Shown in pieces: positions 37,764-50,600 of a stretch of 64,000 bases of DNA. The stretch's first letter is position 1; each line of letters starts with the position of its first letter. Source of the stretch: Perilla frutescens (Eukaryota; Streptophyta; Magnoliopsida; Lamiales; Lamiaceae); the NCBI GenBank assembly GCA_026008535.1, contig BRKX01000011.1, forward strand, positions 46,236,183 through 46,300,182, written 5' to 3'. The notes below the pieces were generated by a model, which saw only the letters and a list, made by a program, of their open reading frames with translations, was not told where the DNA came from and searched no databases. The position numbers and the translations under genes are program-made.

Positions 37764-40700
37764 CTAATTAGTATCGAGCTGTGGATTTCGGTCAGCACGC
37801 AAATTCTTGGTCAACTTTTGATTTAAAGGCGGGAAAACAATGCCACTTTTCCTAGTCAGAAACCATTGCACGTGGAAGAAAAAGCAGAGTTGGATTGTTT
37901 TATTCAAACCGAATTGACTTTAATTTGTGTAAAGAATAATAGTGTATAAATAATTGTGGTTTCAGTTTTCTAATTATTATTATTATTATTATTATTATTT
38001 TGTTTTAATTCTTTTTGGTTTAATTAAATTGTTGATTGTTGCTTTATAGCTTTACATTATCTTCTACGTAATGATATAACAATAACATGGCATAAAATTT
38101 AAGGATTCAATTGGACTGAATGAAAGTTTGGAAACTTAATTACAACACAATTCAAAATTCTAGAGAATCGTTTGAATCGACAAAAGTTCAATGCCCAATT
38201 TGGCAATTTCTTAAAATATAAGATTTCGGTTGTCCAATTTGGTGGAAGAGGGTGAAATTGAACTTGAATCGGCGAAACATCTCCCTTCATACATAGTGGA
38301 GTAGAATCATTGTTTGAGTATCCTCAAATAGACATCTATTTTACTTATCTTAAATACGTCATTCATCTCTATATTTAAGTTTTTAAGTTTGTACTTGTTA
38401 CCAAACAATTTAAGGCTTTAGTTCTATGACCTAAATAAGATTTACTGTGATTTGTGAATTGATATAAATAATCATAGTTTAATTAAAAGATTGACTTTGT
38501 CTCGCTAACAAGTAATGAAATTAAAAGATTAAATTTATTTTAGGACGTAATACTATAAATTGGTCAAACTTTAATTATTTGTTTTAGTAATTTCAACATT
38601 TTACTAGCTACTTTGGGCCTTTGGCACCTGTGCATTAATCTATTATTGACAGGTACAATAATACACTAGACGTTGACAACTCACAACTAATCACAACTGT
38701 TTGATAAAGTGAAACGAGTTGCAAGGGAGAGGGGGAATCGTTAATTACTATTAAAGGCATGAATTTTGGCACAGTTTATAGTTTAGACATGAACTTTGAA
38801 ACATTATAATTAAAATTCAATATTTCAGTTTTTTGCATATAGATAAAATTTGTAATAATATAAAAATCAAACACTATATTTCATATTGATTTTTACTGTA
38901 TTAATGAAATTAAAATTTTGATTATACTATATATTTATACAATTTTGTAATATTTCATGTTGTATGTCAGTGAAAAATTAGAGGTGTACGTTTTGACAAA
39001 AAATTACAAAATTATTTTTTAATTGCAATGTTTCAAAATTTGTGTCTAAATTACAAGCTACAAACATTTGCGCTCTTGATGTCTTTAAAATATATATCAA
39101 ACAAATATATATTTTAAAGATAATCCTATATCAATAAAAAAATGAGTCTTTCTAATACATTTATTATTTTTATAATTTAGTTATCTTCACTTTTCTTATT
39201 TCCATTTCATTAATTTTCCCCTTCACGTATTATAGCTACTTTTATTACTTGTTTTTTTATAATTGTTTTGGGTTATTTTGTTTTATTTTATTTCTTATGC
39301 TTAATTTTGTAGTGGCGGAGGATTAAAAAATAAAAAATAAGAATCACTTCATTATAAAACTTAATTAATGATTTTGCTACTACAAATGCTAGAAAATTAT
39401 ACAAAAGCTACCGCACATTCGGAATTTCACATTGGAAATTTGAATTTTGATGGATTGAAAAAAAATCTCTAGAAGGGCCAAGTCAATGAAGAAGTTAATT
39501 AATTAAGTTCATTAATTACTAGTGAAGGCAGAAGCTTGCACAAAAAGGTTCCCGAACGACATGTACAATTTATTGATAGGTCAATTTAATGAAACTTGAG
39601 CCTAATAATAGTATACTGTATCTTGTATTACTATGAAAAAAATATAGTAACAAGACTGCATAATTTAGACATCTCAAAATATAATACTAAATCATATATG
39701 CACATATTTGAGAAGGAGAAATATGTAGTTAATAATCATATATACACTTTATATACTTTATTATAAAGTGTACGTGCTTTATATGTACAATACTCTCTCT
39801 TATATATTGATCTAATATTTTATTATTGGAACTTTATCAATAAGAACACAAATGTTAAAGCTTTTGTCATTAAGTTAACTAAACTTTCAGTTTCAGTGCT
39901 CGTTGACACTCTTCATAAAATTTTATTTATTGTTTCAGGATTTTCAATAAAATTAAGATATAAATATTTTGATAAATATATCTATTCCTATAAAATCCTA
40001 TTAAGATTTTTTTTAAATATATAAAGATTTCTCCTTCTCTATATTATAAGTAAAAAATTTTGTAAAGATTTAATAAGATTAAAATTGAGAAAGACCGTGT
40101 GGAAATAGGTAAAATGATACATAATTATTTATAAGTTATAAATTAAAACCTAGAACGAAGAATAAAAATTTACGGAGGAAGTAATAAAATAAACATTATA
40201 ATCCATCTAATTACAAATACAGTGATAACATCATAGAATATGAATAATCAATTTGGTGAGTTAGATAATTAGATAAAAACTTTGACTGTTTTTAATCATT
40301 CAAAAAGCACAGTAGTTGGTGCCTGCTCTCTGCTTCATCGAAGCTTCACAGTACTTGGAGAAAAAGCAAATATAAATTAACCATACCCCCTTCAAGTCCT
40401 GTATATTTATAGAACGCTCCTAAATGAATGAAGTCAAATGACTTGTCTATCTATCCTTCGGTACTAAATTCTTGAAACAATTGTGAAATTTCAATGACCG
40501 TACCATGCATTTAGTTGTCGATTTCACGTCTAGATACTGAAAACTTCATGAGGATTATGGTACCATTTAAAACAACGTGTTCACAGTTATAACTCAAAAA
40601 AATTACATAACAATCAATTCCTTTAAATTTGATTTGACTTGAGCACATCAACAAGTTTGATTTTTATAATTCATATAAATTTAAACTCGACTCGAACTTT

Positions 40701-41788
40701 AATTTAACAAGTAAAATTGGATAAATTAAGTGAACAATCTCAAACTTAAATAAGTAGTAGTAGACCCATTAATATATCAGATAATACTTTCTCATGCTTG
40801 GTAGTGCCCCCATTTTAATAAATAATAAGAATACTTGTCCAAAAAATCCACTATGATACCTTATTTTGTAAATTTTGATGTCACCCTTAAAGTGTTACAA
40901 TTACACTATTACATTTTTCTTTGTACCAATTAAAATATTCTCAAAATTTTCAGCCGTAAAAACGTTATTATTTCAGTGCTACATATCATCGGAAAAATTA
41001 TGAATTATTTAATTGATATAAAGTAAAATGAGTCACCGTAAATATATCATTTTAAAAGTCATATCGAATTTATAGAGTACATTAAATGTGATTATATTTT
41101 TGTTCAATTCCCCCATTACCGGTCCACTTCTCCAAATAAATAAATTGTAGGCAAATATTATCTAGCATATGACAAACACAAAAATCTCTCGGCCTAGGCC
41201 ATTTTTGTGTCGCCTATAGTGTTATGCATAATTCATAAATATGCCATACTTTGAATATAAAGAGTGAAGACATTGCCACGTGGGATAACATAAAAAAATC
41301 CTACATTTTATTTTAGAATTTACAGAAAAAATGATACATTTATTTACGAATTGATTGTGAATGCCAATTATATTTTCTAGTCTATTTAAATTTTTTAACA
41401 AATAGCAAACTAGGTTATAAATACAAGAATGAGTTAAATAATACTCTATATTTCTAACTAATTGTCATTCTAACACTTTAATTTTATTTCACAAAATGTC
41501 ATTTTACACAATCGAGATTAAAATTTTATATCTTTCTTACATATGCCCTTATTTAATGCATTCAAACATTCTCATTTGACTCGTTTAATGTATTCACATA
41601 AATTATATATAAAGTAATTTGATTATTTTATTAATATTTATGCATTTATCTAAAATGACATTTGTTCAAAAACGGAATGAGTACTAACACACACACACAT
41701 TCCCTAAAAAATATGTTTTTGAAGCAATTGGTACGCAGTATCGTATATATTCATTTATTTTATGAGAAAATTATATTATGTCATTTAG
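37764..41788. other. AT-rich intergenic DNA
   Basis: About 4 kb without a credible gene. It contains a (TTA)n run at about 37975-38000 and a palindromic foldback at 38755-39060. Nothing else is recognisable. Confidence 0.5.
38755..39060. repeat. Foldback (inverted) repeat, MITE-like, about 300 bp
   Basis: The left arm includes TTTAGACATGAACTTTGAAA then CATTATAATTAAAA. The right arm in reverse includes TTTAGACACAAATTTTGAAA then CATTGCAATTAAAA. The unit could fold into an imperfect hairpin. No target duplication was identified. Confidence 0.6.
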
Positions 41789-42162
41789 CTAGATTTCTAC
41801 CTGTGTGATGCACATGATCATTCATGGTCTCAAATTCAATTACACATTTTTAATGTAAGTGTTACATCTTCACATTTTATAGATAATATTTTAGTTAATA
41901 AGTCAGAATTTTTTTTTATTTGTTCCGTTATCTTTTTATTACTATTTTTTATGTCAAACAATTATTATTCTGTATCTAAAAGAAGTTAAGTTGACAATAT
42001 AATAGATAAAAAAATAATTACTTGAATACATACGCATACATATGTATATATGTACATGTTATAGTATAATATAATATATTTCAAATAATTAATAACTATT
42101 ACGATAAAAATATTATTTTATAAATTATGCGGAAACTGTGTGTATAAAATGTCTTAGTACCA
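41789..42162 (-). mobile_element. Helitron-like 3' terminus
   Basis: On the minus strand a small hairpin (TGTG-CAT-CACA, complement of about 41802-41814) precedes CTAG by about nine bases, matching the layout at 29478. The following host base is C instead of the usual T. The body would extend to higher coordinates and is interrupted by a solo LTR at 42163. Confidence 0.4.
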
Positions 42163-43528
42163 TGTTCGGTATTTTATTTCACTAAAAATACTACTCGTAA
42201 GTGTACGAGGTAAATGTAGTCTAATTATGGGGAGCAAGGTCGTATCCACAAAGACTAGCTATGTAATGCAACTAATTACCCAATTCTTTTGTCCTACTTT
42301 ATCTAGAGAACCGAATTTAAGAGTTGATTTTAATTAAATGAATGTTGTAAAATAAATAAATAGATCAAGCAAACAAACTGGATAAACAGACGGAGAAACG
42401 AATCCTAGGGTGTTGATGCTAATGGATTCCCCGATTTTCAGACAAATTATTAAACCAATTTTAATTCTAAATCTTGTAGGAGAATCACAAAATTATCTAG
42501 ATCCTATCTCTCGAGTAAGTTCTAGACGTAGATTAGATTATAATTCTTATCTCTCGATCTCGAATTATTATCTAACTCCAATTAGTACCTCGGATTTATT
42601 CTCCTTACAACACCTACCAATCTCTCGATCTAGCAGACTCGTGTTATGCAATCCTAATTCGTTAATCTATTAACATCTCTCGAGTGAATAACAAATTAAC
42701 TACACATGCGCAAAAGCTGATCAATTTAATCACACAAGACAACGATGAACAAGGATGCATAAACAAGAAATAGAAAGGAACAATAAATTGCTCCAAAACA
42801 TCAAATCCATAAACACAATCAACAATCCTAAGATCTTTAGAAATTTAGCTACTCATAGTGTATTCAAAATCCAAAGAAAATAAATACAAATAAATAGCTG
42901 TCATAATAATCCTGAATGAATAAAGCATAAAATAAAACTTAGTCTATGATATGATTCTTCAATCTCTCGATGGTCTCTTCTCCGTCTTCTCCACAGTATC
43001 TCTGCTCTCTCTATAGGGTGAAATCTCTGCAATTTTCGTGCATAATGAACCCTAATATAGTGGAGGAAGTTCTAGGCCCAAGATGGAAACAAGTCCAATC
43101 CAAAAGGAAAATCGAATTTTTGCGCCAAAAATAGCACGGGCCGTGCAATCAGTATCGAGAAATTAGCCGAATATTGAATGTAAAGTATCACGAGCCGTGC
43201 AACTGACAGCACGGGCCGTGCAACCCATCAGTCTCCCGACACGTTTCACCGTTTTGCTCCGTTCTCGCTTGTTCCTCATCTGATTGACCCAATTCAAGTT
43301 GCAGCGCACTCCTCACTCGATCCTCTATCTTCTTAGGTATTTTTCAAGCTCAATTAAGTCTCATAAAATAAATGGCATCAAATTCCTTCAAAATGAGCAA
43401 ATACGTGACACTGCACAAAATATGAAAAACTATGCGCAACTTGTTAATACACACATGCAATGCTCATCAACTACCATCCAACTAAACCTCAAAATGCATG
43501 AAATCCATTATAAAACAAGGGTTTATCA
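42163..43528 (-). repeat. Solo LTR related to the Ty3-type element, about 1366 bp
   Basis: The right end ACACATGCAATGCTCATCAA and the terminal TTTATCA match the LTR at 31320-32725, as do CGTAAGTGTACGAGG and ACAAAGACTAG near the left end. No primer site, polypurine tract or coding sequence accompanies it, so it is probably a solo LTR. Flanks TACCA and TAGCA agree at 4 of 5 positions. The U3/R region holds three near-palindromes, GCACGGGCCGTGC (twice) and CACGAGCCGTGC, at 43134-43222. Confidence 0.75.
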
Positions 43529-44520
43529 TAGCATTTATTGAATTTATAAATAGTAATCTTTATTTGATTTAGTTATACAGTTAATTAGAATGTTAAATTA
43601 TTAACTATTCATATTCATTATAATTAAAAAATATTATGAATGTTATATCTACGTATAAAATATACAAAAATATTATACTGATTATGATTTTAACCAAATA
43701 TTTTACTTGATTATTTTATTTAATTATTTAATATATATGTTGATTATTATTTGACATAATAAAATCTACCGAACGTTATCTATTACTTCTTAATATGTTA
43801 AAATTCACATATTTATTCATTCATACAAATAAATTTGAGTGCCATATATATAATGAAATATGATAGAAAATATAATATAAATGAATTCTATAATTAAAAA
43901 TATATGACATGTGTGTGAGGGGGGAGGGAGAAGATGAAGAAATAATAAAAAAAAGAAAAATATATACTTATAATAACTATTGATGATGATGTGATGTTTC
44001 TGAGAGGAAAAATATTTTGTATGGAACTCCATTTTATTATATTAAATAGACTGAAATATCTCCCGTACGATGTACGTATGAAATATAAATAATTTAATTT
44101 TTTTATAAATTATAATCATAAAAAGTTATAAAATTATATAACAAAAATAAATTATCATTATTGTGAATTATATAAATTTTCGTATTATTTATTTTTTGAA
44201 TTAATTATGGCACACATTTGTCATTAATGGGCTATGAAATTAAGTAAAATAAAAATGATATGAAGACAATGCATGAGTTGCTACTTAAAGAAATCATGTG
44301 AAACTTGTAATAAAGTTCCTTATAATTAATAATAAAATATTACTTAATAGATTAAATTTAATGATAAAAAAATAATTTTCAAAAATATAAATTAATTTAG
44401 GAGGAAAAACTATTTTTTACAATAATATTATTATTAAATAGATAAAGATATGCGGTAAGGCGCAAAGAACTAGGGGTGCTCACTGCAAATTTGGAAATGT
44501 ATGAGGGCTTGCCCTTTTGG
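43529..44520. other. AT-rich upstream spacer of the first GRAS gene
   Basis: No gene is seen. A possible degenerate Helitron hairpin (CGTAC-ATC-GTACG on the minus strand) lies at 44064-44076. Confidence 0.4.
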
Positions 44521-44537
44521 TGATTAATCCTCAAGGG

Positions 44538-44543
44538 CACGTG
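44538..44543. promoter_or_regulatory. G-box in the promoter of the first GRAS gene
   Basis: CACGTG in GGGCACGTGTAT lies about 75 bp upstream of the TATA-like sequence CCATATATATGG (44612-44623). Confidence 0.35.
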
Positions 44544-44593
44544 TATAATTATCCCAGAAAAATGAGGAGACCTTTTTTCTCTTTGACTTGTGA

Positions 44594-44762
44594 CTCTCTC
44601 TCTCTCTCTCTCCATATATATGGCCTACACGTTTCAGATGTAGTGCTTTATTTCATTTCGTTTCGACCATTCCAAGTTAACTCAGTCCAGAATCCTTCAC
44701 TCCTCACTCCATATTTGTGATTACTGATTACCTCTTTTCCTTTCACTTGAGAAGTTTCTAAG
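44594..44762 (+). promoter_or_regulatory. Core promoter and first leader exon of the GRAS gene (predicted)
   Basis: A (CT)n run at 44594-44611 and a TATA-like CATATATATGG at 44613 precede a leader. The leader probably splices from 44762 (AAG|GTACGC) to 45704 (GATTAG|GGAATT), a 941-nt 5' UTR intron like those known in related genes. This is inferred from sequence only. Confidence 0.45.
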
Positions 44763-45725
44763 GTACGCGCGCAGGATTAGCAAAACAATTTCGCGTCTTC
44801 TCTTTATTTTTATTTTTTCGGAAATTTTGTGTTTGTATTGAATGATTTCATGACTATCTTATTTAATTTTCGTTTTCTATCTTCTGATTATGTAATTGGA
44901 TCTGAGTACCTCCGTGCTAAGTGGTTTGTGTTGTATGCTTTCTGGATTTTCAGCGTGTTTATATTTAGCTCGATCATTTTCGTTTTATGTTTGACTGCAA
45001 TATAAGGAGTTTTGCTGGATAATGAAGCAAATTACTTGAGTTTTTTTTTAATATTTTAATTAACTATTATTTTTTATTTTTTGTGTTTCACCTGTAACTT
45101 TTTTCGTAGTTTATGGTGCTTTTTCAGCGTTTCATCAACACTGTTTCCTGAGTATTGAGGACTGAAATTTTTGTTTTACATCTCTTTGTGTTTTAACCTG
45201 TTTTTTATAGCAGTTTTTTGTCCGTTAAATTGGATAAGTAATTATTTAAACGAAAATGCAAGAGATCTCCATTTATTAAAAAAAACAAACTCTAGAAAGT
45301 ATTATTTGTAAGTATTGTATTATAAGTTCTTTTATTCACTTTCTTAATTAATTACACGGGGAGGTTGGTGCTATTGAGGGGTTTTTGCATTTTTGCAAAG
45401 CACAGTTAGATACATGGGTCTATCTTACTTGGGAATGGCACGATTTCTTTGGGTTAGTATGTGCTAGATCTTATAATTTGATCTTTGTAGGCTGTTTATT
45501 CCACATAATCTCATGTTATATATGCTATATATTCTAGTCTTGTCAGGTTGGGAGATATAGTAAATCTCGTTCATTACTTTGATACCGTGGCTTTTAATGG
45601 GTTAATGAGTCAGGTTCTTCATGCCTTTTACTTTTTTCTATGAAATGCATTTTTTTCCCTCCAGTTTTTGACATATTGAAATGCTGGTGTTCTATTTGAT
45701 TAGGGAATTTAAGTCATCAATTCTC

Positions 45726-47981
45726 ATGGATCCTTGGTTCAATGGAACGCACAGTACAGTAAATGAGTTCAAATTTGATGATGACAGTTTTTTCCCCAGT
45801 TATGAGCAGTTTCAAAATCTTAAAAATGAGAATAATCATGATTTCTTAGAGCTTGATGCCCTGGATATCCCTTTACTTCCGATTAGCCCAGGCCCTGATA
45901 ATTTCGCTCCATCTTCGACTGTGAGCTATGAAGCTGAGTCTCCGGATGATCCAGACTCTGATCCAGTGCTTAAGTTTCTCAATCAGATTTTAGTCGAAGA
46001 GGATATGGAAGAGAAGCCTAGCATGTTCCATGACCCTCTTGCTGTACGTGCTGCTGAGAAATCCTTGTATGAAGTCATTGGCCAGAAATACCCCCCTTCA
46101 CCTTCTTATCCAGGAAGTTATGGTGATCAAAAGTCCGAAAGTCCTGATAGCTTCTTTGGAAGTTCCAGTGAGAATACAAGCAGCAGTAATGCTGGTGGTA
46201 GTTCCATTGATCCTCACTGGATTGTTGATCCAGGTGAAAATACTTCGTCAGTCGAACAGGGTCATCTACAGGATCTTTTGCCCAATTCATTCTTACCGGT
46301 CCATTCTCAATCATCATCAGATGCTGTCAACAGCTCCTATGGTAATGGGAATACCCAGATGAATTCCTTTGGCAATACAAACTTGCTTCAAAAAATTTTC
46401 AGCGATAGTGAATCAGTCTTGCAGTTCAAGAGAGGGATGGAAGAAGCAAGTAAATTCCTTCCTACCAGTAATCAATTGATTATTGATTTGGACAAATATG
46501 AATTACCTCAAAAATCAGAAGATATTAGTACAGCTGTTGTCATCAAGGCAGAAAGGGAAGAGGCTCATGACTCTTCTAATAGCCTGAAGGGAAGGAAGCA
46601 TCAATATCCTGACGGTGATAATTTGGAAGACATGGAAAGAAGCAGCAAGCAATTCGCAACGAATGTTGAAGATGTTGAACTATCTGAACTGTTTGACAGA
46701 GTTCTTCTCTGCAATGATATTAAGACGGAGTGTTGCAATGAGGATACTGAACTGCCAAGCCCCACCCCACTGCCAAGCACGGCAGTGGTGCCTGATGGGT
46801 CTAATGGCAGAAGAGCTCGTACGAAGAAAAATGAGAGGCAAGGGGATTCCGTGGACCTCAGGACCCTTCTGATTAGTTGTGCTCAATCTGTCGCTGCTGA
46901 TGACCGTAGGACAGCATATGAACAATTAAAACAGCTCATGCAACATTCTTCTCCAACTGGTGATGTATACCAGAGGTTGGCCCATGTCTTTGCTAGTGGT
47001 CTTCAGGCACGGCTGGGTGGGACTGGAACTGAGCTCTATACATCCCTTACACGCAGGAAAATTACAGCTGCAGAGAAATTAAAAGCCTACCAGGTTTATT
47101 TTTCAGCCTGTCCATTCAAGAAGTTGTCGATTTCTTTGGCAAATAAGATGATTGCATCAGTGGCATCAGAAGCAACTACACTGCATATTGTAGATTTTGG
47201 TATTCTTTATGGCTTCCAATGGCCTATCCTCATTCAGCATCTCTCAGAGAGAGTTGGTGGGCCTGTCAAGCTGCGCATCACTGGAATTGAGTTTCCACAA
47301 CCAGGTTTTAGACCGGCTGAAAGACTAGAAGAGACAGGCTGCCGCTTGGCAAAATATTGTGAACGTTTTGGTGTACCGTTTGAATACCAAGCGATTGCAG
47401 CACAAAACTGGGAGACAATTAAGGTTGAGGACCTGAAGATTACAAGTGGTGAGGTGCTCGCTGTGAACTCTCTTTTCCGGTTTGAGAGATTGCTTGATGA
47501 GACAGTTATGGTTGACAGTCCAAGGGATGCTGTTCTCAACTTGGTTAGGAAAATAAAACCACATATCTTCGTAAATGCAGTCACCAATGGGTCTTTTAGC
47601 GCTCCCTTCTTCGTCACACGTTTCAGGGAGGCTTTATTCCATTATTCAGCATTGTTTGATATGTTTGATGCTACCTTGCCTCGTGAAAATCCGCAGAGGA
47701 TGGATTTCGAACAAGATTTCCTTGGTCGTGAAGTAATCAATGTTGTTGCATGTGAGGGAGCAGAGAGGGTTGAGAGACCTGAGACATACAAGCAGTGGCA
47801 AGTTCGCCATATCCGGGCTGGGTTCAAACCAGTCCCCTTAGATCCCGGGATTTTGAAAAAAATAAGGCATAAGGGCGCTGGATATCACAAAGATTTTCTT
47901 TTCGATCAAGACGGTAGTTGGATGTTACAGGGCTGGAAAGGCAGGATTATTTGTGCTAGCTCCTGTTGGGTCCCTGCATAA
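45726..47981 (+). CDS. GRAS-family transcriptional regulator, LISCL subfamily
   Basis: Predicted nuclear transcriptional regulator of 751 residues from MDPWFNGTHSTV. An in-frame ATG 45 bp upstream would lie within the predicted leader intron, so I prefer 45726. The acidic N-terminus has the LISCL signature ILVEEDMEEKPSMFHDPLAV then AAEKSLYEVIGQKYPPSP, followed by a second motif FKRGMEEASKFLP. The GRAS domain runs from about residue 376 (VDLRTLLISCAQSV). The VHIID core LHIVDFGILYGFQW starts at 486, then PFYRE/RVER-type motifs (EGAERVERPETYKQWQVR). The SAW end is WMLQGWKGRIICASSCW from 732. Length is close to Arabidopsis SCL14 (about 769). SCL14 works with TGA factors in xenobiotic and stress responses, but applying that role here is inference. 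The coding region is uninterrupted, and a short 3' UTR intron is likely at 48049-48131. Confidence 0.95.
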   Translation: MDPWFNGTHSTVNEFKFDDDSFFPSYEQFQNLKNENNHDFLELDALDIPLLPISPGPDNFAPSSTVSYEAESPDDPDSDPVLKFLNQILVEEDMEEKPSMFHDPLAVRAAEKSLYEVIGQKYPPSPSYPGSYGDQKSESPDSFFGSSSENTSSSNAGGSSIDPHWIVDPGENTSSVEQGHLQDLLPNSFLPVHSQSSSDAVNSSYGNGNTQMNSFGNTNLLQKIFSDSESVLQFKRGMEEASKFLPTSNQLIIDLDKYELPQKSEDISTAVVIKAEREEAHDSSNSLKGRKHQYPDGDNLEDMERSSKQFATNVEDVELSELFDRVLLCNDIKTECCNEDTELPSPTPLPSTAVVPDGSNGRRARTKKNERQGDSVDLRTLLISCAQSVAADDRRTAYEQLKQLMQHSSPTGDVYQRLAHVFASGLQARLGGTGTELYTSLTRRKITAAEKLKAYQVYFSACPFKKLSISLANKMIASVASEATTLHIVDFGILYGFQWPILIQHLSERVGGPVKLRITGIEFPQPGFRPAERLEETGCRLAKYCERFGVPFEYQAIAAQNWETIKVEDLKITSGEVLAVNSLFRFERLLDETVMVDSPRDAVLNLVRKIKPHIFVNAVTNGSFSAPFFVTRFREALFHYSALFDMFDATLPRENPQRMDFEQDFLGREVINVVACEGAERVERPETYKQWQVRHIRAGFKPVPLDPGILKKIRHKGAGYHKDFLFDQDGSWMLQGWKGRIICASSCWVPA

Positions 47982-48600
47982 AAGTGCTGCCGCATGTTCA
48001 AACAACATTCTGAAGGGGGTTGAAGCAAAGATGTTAAGACAATCTGAGGTGATTTTTGCATTTATAAATTTGCTTTCGCTTCTGCATTGTATCTACCCGA
48101 TGAATTACTAACGTGATTTTGTTTTCGTCAGACAATATCCGCACCTGAACTAGCATTCTATCAGAAGAAAAGGGAACCTGCTCTTATGTTATGGAGATCT
48201 CCTATTACAAGGTACTTGGAAATCCTTCCAGTCGAGTTAGGCCTCGGATTGGCTTATCATGTGGTAAAATAGCAAATCATGTGTACATACATGAACGACG
48301 GGGCTGGGCTGCATGCGGCGCTGAAGAGGGATTTCATCATGCTTGACAGCTGTTTGATGAACCATTGGAGTCTTATATCCTAGTCTTAGGTTAGGTATTC
48401 ACTAACCTATGCTTTATTATTTGGCTTGTTTTGTCTAGATATATTATGTTGTTCCATGCGTTTGTTTTGGCTCTTCCTAGAACTATTGTAGAGTTGGTGA
48501 ATTCTCGTTGTTGGACTCCTAAAATCGATTTTGTAGCAATGATTATCTGAAACTTAGACTTATAATTTCTTCCCTCTTTCATTGAAATGGAGTTTGCTCA
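47982..48600 (+). other. 3' UTR of the first GRAS gene with a probable intron
   Basis: Sequence after the stop has a good donor/acceptor pair (CTGAG|GTGATT at 48049 and TCGTCAG ending 48131) defining an 83-nt intron. No protein frame is supported. An intron downstream of a stop codon can mark transcripts for nonsense-mediated decay. Confidence 0.45.
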
Positions 48601-50504
48601 ATTATATTTTCGTGACGCCAGAGTTTTTGGACCAACAATTTTTTAAAAATTAAAGTAAAAACTACTGAGTTGAAGGGTGAATTTTTTTAAGAAAAAAAAA
48701 TCGGAGCGGAAATACAATTTTACCAGTAAAGGTGATCCAGATTTAGACGTTAGTGGTACGTTAGCCAAGTTGCAGCTTGCTGCATCGTATTCGTAGAAAT
48801 GGATTTAGTGATTTAAGTTTCCCTTCCTTTTTCTTTTGAGCGGATTGGCTCAGATATCTTTTGTAAAGTTGGATTTCATTTGATAAAACTCCCTGTCTGA
48901 AAATATGGATCGCTTTTAGAAATAAAGTAGATGATTGTCGTCCACTCGCAGAGATAACGCAATTTAGTGAATATGCCAAAGATATTAGCATATAATTTGG
49001 AAATTATTGGGACAAAAATGTGGCATCAGCTTTCCTTAGGTTAGGGAAAATGTTTCTTTTTTAAGCCTCTCTCTCTCTCTCTAAAACCTTTCAACTTTAC
49101 ATCAACGCATATCTACTAGAATAGTGGAGATAACTCTTAAGTTATATTAAGTTGTTAACAATTCATCCTAACTAATATGGATAAATACGTACAAATATCT
49201 AATGAAATTTCTAGAATCTATGTATTTATAAATTTAATTACTCAACAAGTATATGGCTGTCTCTAGAACTATGTGGTGTGTAGTAATATATTCTGTCCCA
49301 TCTAGTGAGTCAAGCAAAATTCAGCGGGGGTCAAAAGAGCACACAACTACTTAGTTTGCTGCACAGCACCAGCTTTATAAGCTGCTTATCTATTACGTTG
49401 CAAAGCTTTTTAACTACACTGTTCTTGTAAGCAGCTTTTTAATTGTGTCACTAATTCAGTTAATTTATAATTTCACACAAAAACTTATGTCACTGATAGA
49501 TCAAAATTCACTAAACGGATCATAATTCTTATCCGAATTTATATGTATAACCCTGCTTGTGTTATGGTATTGTTTAAAGCCGGATCTTAACATATCTTAC
49601 AAAGTTTGCAGAAAAAAATTACTACATATATATACTGGTGGGGATAATGTAAGGGGGCAGTCCCACCCGAAATAAAATCTTCTAGTCCACTTTTCATGTT
49701 CCACTATTATATCCCACTATAAAATTTAATATTTTAAAAATGTTTATTACAAAAATAAATTTTATTATAGTATTACAAATCATAATCAACATGTATTGCT
49801 AAAAATTAAAATTTTTAAAAATTATATACCATACTTTTGGAATAATCAACCATATTAATCAATTATATTAATTAAAAAATAAGAAATAAATAGTAAAACA
49901 TAAATATAATCCCTAATTATGTGAAATAAACCCTAAATAATAATTATAAAATTAAACTAAGCAATAACAAATTGAAATTGAATTTTTTTTTGATGAAAAT
50001 CGAATAAAAATTAAAATGTGACACTAAATAAGATAGAGAAAAGTGGGATAGAGGATTTCATTTGGTCCCACCTACCCCAACTCAAGTTTTTTTTTTTCAT
50101 ATTCTTTATACAAATAATTTTTAATTATAAAATTATATTGGGTTTAGGGTATATTTATATTTTTTTAATATAGAATATAGGGCTGTTTGTTTCGAAGATT
50201 AGTAGAGCGTTTCTCCCACATCTTCTCATGTAACTATTGTTAATGAATCAGTTGTGAAAAACGATATCGGATACAAGTAGAACTAAATCAAATGATTTGC
50301 ACAAATTTATTCTTTCGAATTATTATTGTTAGGTATAGCCAGTTTAATCAAGATTAATAAATAAGTTTAGAAAACATCATTTCAAATCTATTTTATTCTA
50401 GTAATTATTTTCAATTGTTTATTTTAATAAACGACAACAATCTTTTCTATTTAATATGGAAAAACGAAAAAAAGTCAAATTAAAATAACATTATTTTAAA
50501 TTTC
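48601..50504. other. Intergenic DNA with one inverted-repeat element
   Basis: No gene is seen. A MITE-like pair of inverted ends is at 49660-50075; otherwise the stretch is AT-rich spacer. Confidence 0.5.
49660..50075. mobile_element. MITE-like element with inverted ends
   Basis: The left end has AAATAAAATCTTCTAGTCCA followed by CTTTTC. The right end in reverse has AAATGAAATCCTCTATCCCA followed by CTTTTC. The AT-rich interior contains GAAATAAACCCTAAATA, reminiscent of 20317-22200. Target duplication and exact edges are unclear. Confidence 0.5.
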
Positions 50505-50600
50505 ATCACCAACACCATTAAGTGTGACATAAGAATGGGTTTATCTAGTGTGCATTTCGGCAGCGACTGCAAGTTATCATCGACATCAAAAAGGGGGCTG
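50505..50600 (+). mobile_element. Degenerate SINE 3' fragment
   Basis: GGGTTTATCTAGTGTGCATT then TCGGCAGCGACTGCAAGTTA parallels the 3' module of the SINE at 33630-33832, with many substitutions. Confidence 0.5.

Noticed and set aside
45681..45725. Upstream in-frame ATG extending the first GRAS protein by 15 residues
   Set aside because: A strong splice acceptor lies between the two ATGs (45702-45703), so this ATG probably falls in the leader intron. The residues do not resemble the family's N-terminus.
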